A stretch of 64,000 nt of DNA, taken from the NCBI GenBank assembly GCA_005281725.1, contig SSBO01000012.1, positions 12,263,851 to 12,327,850 of the forward strand, written 5' to 3'. Of the stretch, positions 26,527-40,600 are shown piece after piece. The notes below the pieces were generated by a model. It saw only the letters and a program-made list of their open reading frames with translations, was not told the DNA's origin and ran no database searches. This DNA is from Wuchereria bancrofti (taxonomy: Eukaryota; Nematoda; Chromadorea; Rhabditida; Onchocercidae). A program made the position numbers and the translations under genes. Position 1 is the stretch's first letter, and the number at the start of each line of letters is the position of its first letter.

Positions 26527-27169
26527 CTCAATGAATTTTATACAAATATGGAAAAACAAGTAATATGTAAAAATAAGTGTAAAAATAAGCAATAATCCTA
26601 TTATTATGGCAAATATTTTTAATAGTTGACAAGAAAAGAAAAACAAAAAAAAATATTTGAAAATTCTATAATTTGAATTGACAATTGTAAGGTTTGAAAT
26701 TATTAAGTTAGAAAATTTCCTTTTTTGTCCGAAAAAAATAGTAAAAGTCAAGAAAACATGATGAAATTTTACTACAGAAAACATTTAGTTAGTTTCAAAT
26801 AAAAATTCAAATGCTTAGTTAAATAATAAAATATTTTAAGAATACTTCTTTTAGAAAAATTCGTACGAATGAAAAAGAGAAAGGGGAAAGAATTTCAATT
26901 TTTACTTTACATTGAATCCAAAAATACACTATTGAACTCATTTCCGAACTCATATCTTTAGCTTTTTTTTCAATTTATTAGATCAAAAATGAATCTGAAG
27001 TTGGATAGTATCAAAATTGAACGATAGACCTTTCGAAATTCAATTAAATGTTAATTAATGTATTGATTAGTAACATTAATAAGAGTGTAGGAAACAATAG
27101 TATAGTGATCTTAATTAAATAAAACGGATTGAAATGATAATTGAAATTATTCGGAAATTCTTTTAGGAC

Positions 27170-27207
27170 GATGATTCAGTAACTATGAGATGATTCAGTA
27201 ATTATGA
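27170..27207 (+). repeat. 19-bp tandem duplication
   Basis: GATGATTCAGTAACTATGA at 27170-27188 is followed directly by a second unit with one change (27189-27207) and then by the first seven bases of a third. Confidence 0.85.
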
Positions 27208-28933
27208 GATGATTGAAGCACCGGACTAACCACTATACAATACAGTCATCAAAAAAAAGCTTCCATTAAAAATTTGTTTTAAACAGTTTCCGTTAAATAT
27301 AGCAGTAATATTTTCACCTTTTTAATAGATGCAAAGTTACTTTTACTTAAAAAAATTAATTTAATGTTTAAACAAAAATAAAAATCAAAAGGTTAAAAGT
27401 CCGTTACTGAAAGGATTGTTAATTTCATAAGTGCCTACAATTTTGTTATTTTCAATCATTCAAACTATGTTAATTTATCAAATCTCTCATTATGATTAAA
27501 CATTTTCTAAAACAAAAGCAAACTATCAAAACATTTTATCACTTAATGCTTCGTTGTTTTTTTTTGTTATTTTTTCACAGTAATAATTTCATATATATGA
27601 CATACAATTTAAAATTTGAAATTCTGATAAAATGAGAATTTAGCTGTAATCAGTAAAAATTATATATATTTGAACCTTCGGTAACTCATTTTGCTTTTTT
27701 ACTTTTGGTTTTACTAATTTATTTATATTATAACAATAATATTTTGTTTCAAAAGTTTACATAGAGCTATTGGGAAAATAATAAAGGTTGTTGCAAATTA
27801 TTACCTTCTAAAAAATCAAATGAGGAAATAATCAAAATGAAATTTAACAACAATGAAATGTTTGATAGAGAAAAACAGAAATGAATTGAATTATAATTCC
27901 TATCTCATTTTAAACATTTTACCAAAATTGGCTAATTTATAATGCTAATGTAAAGGCATAAATTATGCTTAGTTTTCTTGGCTTTTATTTTTTCACTCTT
28001 CAAATATGAGATAATTGATAATATATACACTGATTAGAGAGAATGATTTTATTAGCTGCTAATAACTTGGATAATATAAAGTGTTGTTTTGAAGTTTATA
28101 ATTATTTAGGCAAAAAAAGAAAAAATAATTCCACTAAATTAAACTGAAAAAAAGTGCAATAACCAATGTGTAGAAGAGGAAAATGGGTTAGGCATTTTAT
28201 AGCACAAATAACTAATATTAATTAACCAAAATTAATTAGATCTGACTTTTTCTTTTTCAATAATAATATTCTATAAAGTATCATTTGCATGAGAAAAAGC
28301 TATCAAACAATAAATTTCAAACTAAACTATTAGTTTTGTTTGACTATTTCGTTGCATTTATTGTATAAAAATTGAAAATTAAATGTTTAACTACAAAAAT
28401 TAGTTTATGAAATTAAAAACTTTAAGGTAGAAATACTTCTAAGCTATCTTTTGAAGGAATAAGGAACGAATAAAGAGAAAAGAATGAATTGCTAATCATT
28501 TATTATCGCTAATTTAAATTAATCAATTAATAAGTGATATTATTTGAAGAATAAAAGCGATTATTTATTATCAGCACTTTGCATGAAAATGACAACTAAT
28601 ACAGTTTAAAATGCTCTAATATTATACATATCATAACTTTGTTTCAATCAAGTAATAAATAGTAAAATTTAAACAACGATACATATTATTCATTATCACT
28701 AATCAATATTAATCAAAATAACAAAATTGTCGAGTGAACTATCTATTTCTCACTTTAGAAAAGTAAGAAGTAGCGAAGTTAGTGAATAAATAACAGAAAA
28801 AAGAATGATTCAAAATTAGTAGCAATGAATGAGTTACTTCAATTAATTTCCTGTGGGAATATTATCTGATAAAAAATTCATTCAACTAAAATGAAAAGAA
28901 AAAAAAGTGCTAAGAAATTGATGAAAAATAATT

Positions 28934-29268
28934 TACCAAATTAGCACACAAAAAAAAGTGTTTTAGGCATTAGAATTAGAAAACTGCGAACTTTTTGAAG
29001 TTATTCTCTAAAGAATTATTAGATAGAAACAATTTTTAATGAAATTTGGAAAAAAAGAAAAATCAAAATTTTAAAAAAATTAAAATTGCACGTGANNNNN
29101 NNNNNNTACCAAATTAGCACACAAAAAAAAGTGTTTTAGGCATTAGAATTAGAAAACTGCGAACTTTTTGAAGTTATTCTCTAAAGAATTATTAGATAGA
29201 AACAATTTTTAATGAAATTTGGAAAAAAAGAAAAATCAAAATTTTAAAAAAATTAAAATTGCACGTGA
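28934..29268. repeat. 162-bp exact direct repeat around an 11-N gap (assembly join)
   Basis: Bases 28934-29095 are repeated exactly at 29107-29268, separated only by Ns at 29096-29106. This is the signature of an unmerged contig overlap. Confidence 0.9.
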
Positions 29269-31910
29269 AATTTTTTGAAGACTTATAAAAAAAAGGAACA
29301 AATAAGTTTCAGATATATTTCATGAAATTTTTGTAACACAATAGAAGATTTCAATGTTTAATAAATCAAAATGTATATTTAAAAATTTCGAATAATATTT
29401 CGAAGTCAAAAATTTCAATGATATTTTGAAGTCAATAATGACTTTTATTGTTTTAATTATAATTAAGAATTCATGTCTAATTGCAAAAAAAAGATTTTTT
29501 TTTATTTTAAAAATAACAAATTTGTTACTAAAGAATTTATTAGTAGAATCTATTAGGCAATTTATTTTATAAAATAAAGAATTTATTACGTTTGTATTCT
29601 CACGTTGTCTGAAATGTCACTTTTTAATTATCATCTGTTTCACATCTAATATTATAGTTTGTTCTATCTCTTAGCAATAACAATTTATTACTTTCAAATA
29701 TTCTCATAAGTATTATTTCTGATTCGTAAGTTAAACTTATTGAATTAATTAACCTTAAGGTTAATTCGAAAGGTAGAAAAATGGAATAAACAACCGCAAT
29801 GCAATGTGCATAAAATTAGCTTTTATGATTGTTCATTATTATGAATCGTTATCGTGATTTTTTAGTAGTATTGAAAATCCTAGCAAAAAATTCGATTGTT
29901 TTGTAAAATTTTTTCAATTTTGAAAATGTATTTTAAAAATTATTAAGAAAATTAAGAAGAACAAAATTGACGGTTAAGAAAAGTAACTAATAATTCGAAA
30001 TTATTTGAGGTAATATTCAAACTTTTTCCTTTTTTCTTCATTTTGCTACCTTATATATAATAGATGTAGAAATAGCAATATCAGAATTTACGTGAATTAC
30101 GAGTTTTCAATGGTAGAAAATGTATTAACGTAAAGGAAAGAATATTACTACCCATATAGGTGGGATTGGAAAGGATTTTATGCTAATAAGATGAAAAAAA
30201 AAAGAGTTAAATAAATATTATCAATAAAATACTGACTTTTCTGCCTCTCTCTTTCTCTGCTTCTTTCTTTTATTATTCCAATATTTGAAATTTTAATTTC
30301 AAAAAAAAAAAGCAATTATATGACTGAAAAAGTTTATTTGTTCTTTCAAGCTCATTTTCATTTCTGCTATATATGTTGCAAATTCTGAATTTTTTGTTCC
30401 ATTTTGAAGTAATTTTCACTTTACATACTAATTACTAATTTAAATGAAAGAAAAGGAATGAAATTTCATTTTGAATAAACGAAAGTAAAAAAATTTGAAA
30501 TGCAGCAATTTTTAGACCTTTTTTTCCTCTTCATCACTTTCTTTTTTATTTCAGTTTTCGATCGTTCATCTAAAAGAGGCAAATTATTCATTTCTCTCTC
30601 TCTCTTTCTCTTCCTCTTTCTTAACTCACATCCCTTATTTTTCTATTATTTGAGAAAAAGAAAAGAAAAAATGATTAGAGATTTCTTTTCTCTCTCTCTT
30701 TCTTTTTCCCTCTCTCTTTTCCTAAAAAAACAACAATATATTATTTATTAATTAACTGTTAATAAACTATAAAAGAACAAAATCGTATAGAATTTGATCA
30801 ATTTATCAAATTTGAAATATACTTATGTTTTAGGTAAGTTATTTCTTAATTAAATTTTTAGTTATCGCAAATCCATCAAAAACAAACATTTGCAGATATA
30901 TCTCAGTTACTTACTCAACTACTTATTTATTTACTTTTTCACCTCTTCTATGCATATATATTGCGAAAAAAGTTAATTCATTTTCTCAATTTTTCTTATT
31001 ATTATTTCATTTTTATCAATCATTGCAACTGACACCCTTTATTTTTGCTTTTTATTTTCGTCAGACAATATTTTTTTGTCATCTTTATTTAATGAACCGA
31101 AAAAGGAAAAAAAAAATTCATTTTTTTGTTTCTCAATTCACTTTATTTTTCTTAACCAATGAATTTATTTGAAAATTTATTTAAAAAAAAACAAAAAAAA
31201 AAGCGAAAGTGCTAATTGTAAATATTCTGTGAAGAAAATAAACAAAATATAAACTGTTCAATGGACAATTCCACCTTTTGATTATGCAATTGATTTAAAT
31301 TTAATTCAATCATTTCTTTTCGTTAAATCTTCCCTCGTTGTTTTCTTTTCATTTAATTTGAATTTTTTTTCTCAAATAAAATATAAGTGAAATTTAAAGA
31401 AAAACGATTAGTACAGGGTAAATTAAATGTAATAATGAATTAAAAAAAAGACTCCATAACTAATTAATTGATTAGTATGTAAGATTGATTAATTTGCAGT
31501 GATTGAATAATGATAGTATGTGCAATTTAATTTCGAACAAATTTTGTTGTCAACAAACTTAACGTTTAGCATTTAAATTTCATTTGTTTGTAAATGGTTG
31601 GAATCAACTAACTTTTATCATTTAATGAACCGAATGGATTGATTTGTGCGTTGATTGAATAATTAGATGAACGATTGAATGGCTGATTTTTCACTCATTT
31701 CACAATGCGTATTTAACAAAACCTTTCTTTCAAAGCTATTTAAGTTCTATTTTGAGTAGCTTAAAGGCAAATTAAAATTTGAAAAGCTTAAAAGCAATTT
31801 CATAGATTACTTTGTAAAAATACATTCCTTTTCAAGTCAATGTTAAATTGTAAAATCTATTTAAACTACTCATCTTAACATTCCAACTCTCATTGTATTA
31901 ATACTATCGT

Positions 31911-32017
31911 GTGGTGCACACACACATACACACACATACATACACACACGTACATACACACATACATACATACACATACACACATAAATACACACAGACA
32001 TACACACACACATACAT
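31911..32017 (+). repeat. CA/TACA microsatellite
   Basis: About 107 bp of alternating CACA and TACA units. It opens false frames on both strands (Thr-His or Cys-Val runs). Confidence 0.95.
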
Positions 32018-33482
32018 CCATTCTAGTATCCTTTATAACTGTTGGAATATGCTGCTTTTTTTTAAAAACGAAAACAAAAAAAGGAAAAAAATTAAAAAAG
32101 TTCATATGTGTGTGTTATTGACCACTTACTCACTTACTTACCTACTTATATCGCTTATTCTCTTCATTTATCATTTTTCATCTCTCTTATTTTAGCTAAA
32201 AATTTGGAGAAAGAAAAAAATGAAAGCACACAAACAAATTATTGATTTTAAAAGTAGTTTTTGAGTGTTTGTAAAAAAAAAATATATTATATGGTAAAGA
32301 ATTATTTTTATCTCTTTATTTTACAAAGGAAAAGAAATTTTTATAAAAAAGAAGAAAGTCTTTTTTTTTAAATTTCTTTAATTTTGAAGTGATATTTCTT
32401 TTTATGGATTATGGAATTTTTTCTAACCAATTATATTTGAATATTTTACTGAAATATCTCTTCAAAATTTTAATAATATTCAAAAAAGAGCACTAATGAT
32501 ATATTGCTAAAATTGAATTATTACGTAAACGTAGTTAGACTTTTTTACATGCGAAAAATTTATTCATTCTTCCATGAAATTTTTGCTACTTTAATTTTGT
32601 AATTTTTTTTACAACTGCTATAAGTATATTTGCTACTTTGTTACTTTTTTTTTCTCTTTTGGTTCCAAATATTATCATTTCCTCACATATGAAAGAAGCG
32701 GAAGTTGTTTACAATTTGAGTTATTCAGTGAAAAAAAATTTCATTTCATTTTTTTAAATTTATTTCTTTGTTAAGATTTCATTGAATCGCTCTATTTTAT
32801 GATCATTTCATCCAAGACTTTAGTTTATGCTTGCTCCGTTTAATCCAAAAAAAAAATCACAAAAACATTTCTTGAGCAATTATTAGTATTTTTATTTTCA
32901 TATTGTAACATTATTATTATTATTATATATATTGCTTTTTTTGTAACAATTATTATTGTTACTGTTAGAAATAGTTTTTGTTTCAACCACAATCACATTA
33001 AGTAAACATTAACAGTTTAATTTAGTATTTTAGTTTATTCCATTATTATCCTAATTTATTATTTCGTCTTTTCTCAATTTTCTTTCAACATTTCAAAATT
33101 CTCCAAAAAACTTTTTTTTACTTTGAATATATTTTTTAAATAATATCCAATCAATCATTCGTTTGCAGTAATTTTTTAGAATGCGAAAATTCGAAATTTT
33201 TGAAGAAAATTATTATTTCATTTGAAAATGTATTACATTGCGTTTCATTTATTATTTCTTCTCACTTTAATTTTCTCGAATTTTCCTATCAAATTTATGT
33301 TAATATATTAGAGATAATACGTTCTATTTGAAGTAAACAAACCAAATAATTAATTAATTGATTAATTAATTACCCAGTAATCAATCAACCATTCATTTAT
33401 GCTATCCATCAACGTAGTGTAATATAATGTGATATTATGATAAATAAGTCGGTTAGCTAATTAAACCGGATGCTAATTTCAG

Positions 33483-33530
33483 GTTCAAAGTGGCGGGTTG
33501 GTTTTTAGCGCGACTACTTTATCGTTCACT
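33483..33530 (+). CDS. Isolated candidate exon, 48 bp
   Basis: A strong acceptor (TAATTTCAG) and a strong donor (CACT|GTAAGT) frame 48 bases that are clearly GC-richer than the surroundings. Two frames are open: one gives VQSGGLVFSATTLSFT with phase 0 ends, the other FKVAGWFLARLLYRS. The third has a stop. I found no partner exon with matching phase. It could be an internal exon of a plus-strand gene with very long introns, or an untranslated exon. Confidence 0.35.
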
Positions 33531-34138
33531 GTAAGTTTTCATACTTATATATAAAGCATTCTTTTCAAAATGATTTCTTATCATATTTCTAACTAATTAA
33601 TAAGTAATGGCTAGTCGAATGATCTAATACAATAGCAAAACTTTTTTCCGAAAATATATTGTTAGTAGTGTCTTGGGCATGCAACTGTTTTTGTATAGTT
33701 TTACTGATCTAAAGAAATGATTAAATTTAAAATAGTATCAGATATCCTAGAAAAATCTGCTATCACTATATCATATCAATCATTTACTTTGATATCACTA
33801 CTTGATATCAAATTTTTCTTTTACCTTCATTTCATTTCGGTCATATCAAATTAATTATTGATAAAAATAAAATTCAAAAAAATTTTTTTCTTTTTTAACG
33901 ATGGTATTTTTTTGCATTAAATTATGGCATTCTGTTAAGAAAAAAGGAACGTTTTTATTTTTTAAATTTATTATATCTATTAGTACTATCCTTAAAATTG
34001 TTATTACACAAATGTTTCACATTAAAATAGAAATGGAAGGATTTTATAATTGTATAATGCAAAATAATGAAAAAATAAAAGTTGGACTAATAAAATAATC
34101 ATCTATTATTGATAATAATAATAAACAAAATATATATA

Positions 34139-34380
34139 TTATTTTAAAAAAGAAATAATTTTGCAATGTGTGAAATGTTCAGGACGATACATTAGGTAAA
34201 CGGTTGAGAGGAAATAAAGAATTGCTATAAACAGTGGAATTGTCATACAATATGTAAATAATCCACCAATAAGAATTCTAGGAAAGTAATCAATCAACAA
34301 AAGTATTAGCATGAAAATTATGATAATTAGCAATAAGAATGATTTGATAGAGTACATGAAATTTTGAACAAAATATTTCA
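34139..34380 (-). CDS. Possible last exon of a small membrane protein
   Basis: On the minus strand a strong acceptor (TTTTTTATTTTAG) ends at 34381, and an open frame runs from it to a TAA at 34139-34141, about 80 codons. It encodes two hydrophobic segments, FLLLIIIIFMLILLLIDYF and one centred on MTIPLFIAILYFLSTVYLMY, and ends in a polar tail (RPEHFTHCKI). I found no upstream exon with the needed phase; a candidate ending in a GTAAAT donor near 34880 is out of phase. Hydrophobic frames are common by chance in AT-rich DNA, so this is tentative. An identical copy lies at 53156-53397. Confidence 0.3.
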
Positions 34381-35103
34381 CTAAAATAAAAAAATATACA
34401 AAAAAAATATAAAAAAATAATCAAAAAAAAATGTAATCGATCAATTAAAAAAAAGAGGAACAGATGAAATATAAGTGTTGAAATTAGTTTATCATTAAAA
34501 AGAGATTTATAGCTATGATTTCTTAAAAATATCATTAATCTTTATAATTAGGACATAAAATGTGGACAAACATAGAAATTTGAATCGAAATGATCTAAAT
34601 TGATTATTTTTCTGTCTAAGAAAATTAATTTTATGCAAAAAAAAAGATTTTCCATAATACTTTTAAACGAAATAAAAGAAAAAAAAAATGATAATGAATA
34701 GCTATTTGATTTAGAAGATATTTGCTTTAGATTATTTTATACAAATTGATCAAGCATATCAGATTGTATTGAAATAAAAAAGAAAACGTCAGATATGTAA
34801 ATAACTAAATAAATTGTATGAAAATAGGACAGGTAATTTTTGTTTGAAATATTGAAGCTATCTGAAAGATTTACCTCACTGGAAGTGTTAATTGTTGATT
34901 TTTCTTATGCATAATAATGAATATAAATTGGAAATTATTTGACAAACACAAAAACATTTCTGGGTAATATGATTTTCTAAAAATAAAATTTACATCGATT
35001 TTATAATTGAATTATAATTTAAGCATTTCTTCTTTTTTTTAAAGATAGATACAATACATTGCAATAATAATCTGCTATGCTTTTTTAAAAAAAATTACCG
35101 ATT

Positions 35104-35152
35104 GCGAGGAGAAAACTGTGATTACATTATTGGATCATAGTTTTCTCCTCGC
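35104..35152. repeat. Copy-specific hairpin, 19-bp arms
   Basis: 35104-35122 (GCGAGGAGAAAACTGTGAT) and 35134-35152 are inverted repeats with one mismatch and an 11-base spacer. In copy 2 (around 54125-54165) only the right arm is present and the left-arm position holds unrelated sequence. So the left arm was gained in copy 1 or lost in copy 2. Confidence 0.8.
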
Positions 35153-35938
35153 CGTCGCTTTACTAAATAATTGGAATATCTTAAATGTTTTAAAAATTAT
35201 TTTTTTAAACAACTGATTTGATAAAAAAAAAATTAGTTATCAGAACAGACGTTATCAGTAATTTTGGTCATTAAAAAATTTCTTTATTTAAATGTTTTAG
35301 GATAGAAATTATTTAATTAGTTTTAAATTTTATTTTATCATAAAAAAAGGGAGTGGATGATTCATCGTTTATCAGCAATTTAGCTAATATTTTAAAATGA
35401 AACTGGAAAAGAACGAAAATGAAATTGTCAATATCTGAAATAACCAATCAACTCGAATCGAATCGAAATCATTTCTTAGTATTCGAATTGATTGTGTTAA
35501 TTTTGAAATAATAAAATGATAAGAAAAATATTAATAATAATTTGTATTTCAAGTTTAAAAATACGAAAAAACAACAAATTAATCAACCATTCTAGCTTAA
35601 TTTTTTTTCATCTAGTTCATATTTTTTTCTCCTCTACTCTTAATTTTTCTTAAATTTATTAAAGTTTTCATTATTTTTTCTCATTATTCTACTTTTCATT
35701 GCTCAGCATTTTACACGCAATCCTTTCTTTCATCGTTTTATTTAAATTAGTAATATTCATTCATTCATTCATTACATTCTTACCATTTCATTATGCTAAA
35801 GTATCCAATGTCACAAATCTCTCACATTTCTTTCTTTTTTAATTTTATAAGAATTTTAATATATTCTTTTTTAATTCTAATATAAGTTTATTCTCGAATG
35901 AAACTTATACCGTAATGATGACAAATAATTTTTTTTTT

Positions 35939-35984
35939 GAATGCTATAAAAGGGAAGAATTTTGAATGCTATAAAAGGGAAGAA
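35939..35984 (+). promoter_or_regulatory. Tandem TATA boxes, candidate core promoter
   Basis: A 25-bp unit is duplicated in tandem, so TATAAAAG occurs at 35945-35952 and again at 35970-35977, followed by an E-box-like CAGCTG. Copy 2 has a single degenerate version (GCTCTAAAGG near 55555) but keeps AGCTGTATATGCTAGCTGAT just after. The ATG mini-exon at 36305 lies 330 bases downstream. This may be a promoter on one haplotype with a duplicated TATA element; chance similarity is possible. Confidence 0.35.
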
Positions 35985-36304
35985 AACAGCTGTATATGCT
36001 AGCTGATAACAAACATTTTTATTATAATTTAGCACTTAAAATGATAATGATTAAATCCTGTCTACAGGCTAATGATGGTTTATTGATAATGTACTGATAA
36101 GAGCAAAAAAGTGCGTCGCATTATCATTCTAAGATTATCTACTAGTTATATTGGTTTGGAACGCTGTTCATTGGTGTGACCGGTTGATTCAATAATTAAA
36201 TTATTATTATATATATTTTTGTTATTGCTATCATCAACTAATCATTATTTTCTATTAATTCTAACAAATAAATTTCTACTGCATTTATTCAACTAAAAGA
36301 AATA

Positions 36305-36312
36305 ATGGCAAA
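36305..36312 (+). CDS. Candidate first coding mini-exon (copy 1)
   Basis: AATAATGGCAAA|GTAAGT: a start codon with two more bases past the second codon, ending at a full-consensus donor. The same ATGGCAAAGTAAGT is kept in copy 2 at 55886-55893, where the flanks differ. No downstream acceptor with a matching coding exon was found in the window, so the gene, if real, would have a very long first intron. Confidence 0.25.
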
Positions 36313-36564
36313 GTAAGTTATATTAGGCAATTTTATTCATTTATTTTGCTAAATTTTAGCCTCTCATAAATTTTCTAGAAATTGCTAAATTTAAAAAATA
36401 TATATTTGTATAAATTATTTATCAGCAAACATATATGCTTGTGTCATGTTAATTTTTTTCAAGTTTACAAATATTTCAAAAATCCACCATTCTTTTTGCC
36501 TACATTATGTATATTAAAAAGAAAAAAAAATTTTTTCCAAATATAGCTGAAAGTTATTAGCTGC

Positions 36565-36905
36565 TTCAAGCTGAAATTAAAATTTTAAATTCCATAAAAA
36601 AATGAAAATGTATTAAAACACTTGTAGTTTATTGAAATGAAATAGTGATGAGATTGGCGATGATTACAGTACTTGATTTTAACTTATTTATTTCTTTAAG
36701 AAATAATTTTAAAAAACAATTGAATTACACGAATNTTCAAGCTGAAATTAAAATTTTAAATTCCATAAAAAAATGAAAATGTATTAAAACACTTGTAGTT
36801 TATTGAAATGAAATAGTGATGAGATTGGCGATGATTACAGTACTTGATTTTAACTTATTTATTTCTTTAAGAAATAATTTTAAAAAACAATTGAATTACA
36901 CGAAT
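36565..36905. repeat. 170-bp exact direct repeat around a single N (assembly join)
   Basis: Bases 36565-36734 equal 36736-36905, with one N at 36735. Copy 2 shows no such repeat at the matching place, which supports an unmerged contig overlap. Confidence 0.9.
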
Positions 36906-37615
36906 TTAAAGTACATTTAAATATTATTTTAAATATTTTACCTCACAAATTTATTGCCATTTTAGTTTTTTCCATAATTTAATGACATCGAACTTTTTCT
37001 TTTTACCAATTAAAATTACTAAAACATAATTACTCTATGCTAATAATGTAATTAATTGAAGGAACAGAGCAAAAATAAGAAAGTAAAAAGTGTTAAAAAT
37101 AGAAAAAAATGGTTAGCTTAAAGTTAATTTAAATTAGTTAGTACTTTAGGCAATTTGTTGGATTGATTTATTCTAAATAAGTGAAATTTTTTCTTTAATT
37201 TTCTTTTTATTTTAAATAAATGAGTATTTAATTACATATTTACCGAAATCATTTGTCATATCGGTTTTACTTTTAAAAAATTTTTGCAAATATTTAGATT
37301 ATAAATTTTTTCCTGAATCTTGAAATAGTTTATTGCTGTTCTTCTCTTTCTCCCTTGCACGCACACAAATTTCATTTTATTTTCAATCAATGAAAATATT
37401 TCTTTTTTTTGTCCAATTTTTTTAAAATTTTTAACAGAATAGTTTATTTAGTAATGAAAACATATCTTTTGATTCGTAAAGCAATTTTCTAATTTTTCAA
37501 CAGCTCATTAATATTTTGTTTTAAATTTCATATTTATACCAAAATAAATTCATAAATAAACTTTATCAACCAATAGAAATGTTTAATAATATTTCACCAA
37601 ATTTAAAGTAATAAT

Positions 37616-40600
37616 TAATCATTGTTACTTTTTACAACACAATTTACTATTCACTCTTTTGTTTCATTTTTTTAAATTATATGTTTGAAACATACCACAG
37701 AGTTAATAATTATTTCTTTTAGTTCATCTATGTTAGATTAATTCAATTCTTCAGTATTCATTCACCATTGCAATTTAAAAATTTGTATTACTTTTTTCAT
37801 TAAACCATTATAGTCTCATTCTTCCATCTATAATAACTCCAATTACGTGTAAGCGTGAAATATTGACATAACCCTACGCATGCAAATATATAGTATTGTC
37901 GTCATTGATATATTCCTTCCTAATTTTATATTATAACATGCATGGATAATATTAAATATTTTTTGAATAACTATACTATTTATGAAATTAAGTAATTCAT
38001 TTTAAACACTTTTTCGAAGTTTTCTACAAAATAATTTTTATGAAATATTTGAACAATTAGTATAATTCTGATTTGACTATTATTATCTCTAAATTATAAG
38101 CTTTTATTGAAGAAAAAGGGACAAAAAAGAAGTAACAAATAAATTTCCTAATCATTCTTGAATATATTATTTAAAAATGTTACCAATGCCAATAATCTTT
38201 TTGAAGGAAAAAAATTTTTTTCTTTGAATTTCTATAAAAATTAAAGAAAACAAAGATTGAAGTAAAAATAGAAAAAGATCAAAATGGGTAATGCAAAAAA
38301 GAAAAAAACAATTTGCCAATCTGAAATAATTCATTAACTTATTCACTGTATCTAAAATAATTTGAATAAGTTTTTTTTTTCTTTTGTTTTTCTTTCGCTT
38401 TTTTAATTTTTTGTTGATATTATTATTAAAATTCGTAAAATGCTAGTATTAACATCAAAGCATATTTATATAAGTATTTAACAAATATTCCCCTTTCTTC
38501 TTCCTATTTTTGATTTCCATTAGTAATTATCGCTTAATGATTATTGATTCATTGCTAAATGAAAAATGATTTAGCAAATTGCTGTTATTTTATCATTAAT
38601 TTATCCTTCATTATCTTTTGATAGTAATGTGATATGAATGATAAATGAATAAATATTAGTATATTTATATGCTTAGTAAAATATCCTAAAATTTTCTCAT
38701 GAGTAATTTAAAAAAAAAGATGCATGTATTATTTCGCACTTTTCATCTCTAAGCTTAGCTTGTCTTCTTCAATTCTTCAAATATGGTATATCAATTTTCA
38801 AATCACTTAGCTTCTTTTTAGTTAACTTCTTTCTCCGCTTCTCTTCTTCTTTTCTTCCTCCCTCCCTCTCATTTCTAGTTATTTCACTTTTTCTTTTACT
38901 GTCAAATTCTTCTCATTAAGACTAAAGTTTGATCGTAATGACAAATTTTGTGCTATCAAATTTTTAAAACATAATTTTGCCCTAGGTGAAAAAGAGAGAT
39001 AAAATATGAAAAAAAGAAAACAAAACGAAGAAATGAAAACTTTGAAAAGTAAAAAATTTTCTTTATATAAAAAAGCGAACGAAACATTTTCTTTTGAAAT
39101 TGTTATTGGAACTAATAAGCAATTTCTTCTTTTTCTATAAAAAAAATTTCACTTTTTCTATAAAGAAAAAAAAAATNTAATCATTGTTACTTTTTACAAC
39201 ACAATTTACTATTCACTCTTTTGTTTCATTTTTTTAAATTATATGTTTGAAACATACCACAGAGTTAATAATTATTTCTTTTAGTTCATCTATGTTAGAT
39301 TAATTCAATTCTTCAGTATTCATTCACCATTGCAATTTAAAAATTTGTATTACTTTTTTCATTAAACCATTATAGTCTCATTCTTCCATCTATAATAACT
39401 CCAATTACGTGTAAGCGTGAAATATTGACATAACCCTACGCATGCAAATATATAGTATTGTCGTCATTGATATATTCCTTCCTAATTTTATATTATAACA
39501 TGCATGGATAATATTAAATATTTTTTGAATAACTATACTATTTATGAAATTAAGTAATTCATTTTAAACACTTTTTCGAAGTTTTCTACAAAATAATTTT
39601 TATGAAATATTTGAACAATTAGTATAATTCTGATTTGACTATTATTATCTCTAAATTATAAGCTTTTATTGAAGAAAAAGGGACAAAAAAGAAGTAACAA
39701 ATAAATTTCCTAATCATTCTTGAATATATTATTTAAAAATGTTACCAATGCCAATAATCTTTTTGAAGGAAAAAAATTTTTTTCTTTGAATTTCTATAAA
39801 AATTAAAGAAAACAAAGATTGAAGTAAAAATAGAAAAAGATCAAAATGGGTAATGCAAAAAAGAAAAAAACAATTTGCCAATCTGAAATAATTCATTAAC
39901 TTATTCACTGTATCTAAAATAATTTGAATAAGTTTTTTTTTTCTTTTGTTTTTCTTTCGCTTTTTTAATTTTTTGTTGATATTATTATTAAAATTCGTAA
40001 AATGCTAGTATTAACATCAAAGCATATTTATATAAGTATTTAACAAATATTCCCCTTTCTTCTTCCTATTTTTGATTTCCATTAGTAATTATCGCTTAAT
40101 GATTATTGATTCATTGCTAAATGAAAAATGATTTAGCAAATTGCTGTTATTTTATCATTAATTTATCCTTCATTATCTTTTGATAGTAATGTGATATGAA
40201 TGATAAATGAATAAATATTAGTATATTTATATGCTTAGTAAAATATCCTAAAATTTTCTCATGAGTAATTTAAAAAAAAAGATGCATGTATTATTTCGCA
40301 CTTTTCATCTCTAAGCTTAGCTTGTCTTCTTCAATTCTTCAAATATGGTATATCAATTTTCAAATCACTTAGCTTCTTTTTAGTTAACTTCTTTCTCCGC
40401 TTCTCTTCTTCTTTTCTTCCTCCCTCCCTCTCATTTCTAGTTATTTCACTTTTTCTTTTACTGTCAAATTCTTCTCATTAAGACTAAAGTTTGATCGTAA
40501 TGACAAATTTTGTGCTATCAAATTTTTAAAACATAATTTTGCCCTAGGTGAAAAAGAGAGATAAAATATGAAAAAAAGAAAACAAAACGAAGAAATGAAA

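Larger units (their letters stand above)
26527..33482. other. Long non-coding stretch
   Basis: About 7 kb without a supported gene. It contains a 19-bp tandem pair (27170-27207), an assembly join (28934-29268), pyrimidine-rich runs of TCTCTC type at 30580-30720 and a CA/TACA microsatellite (31911-32017). Short open frames are hydrophobic or low-complexity and look like chance. Confidence 0.5.
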
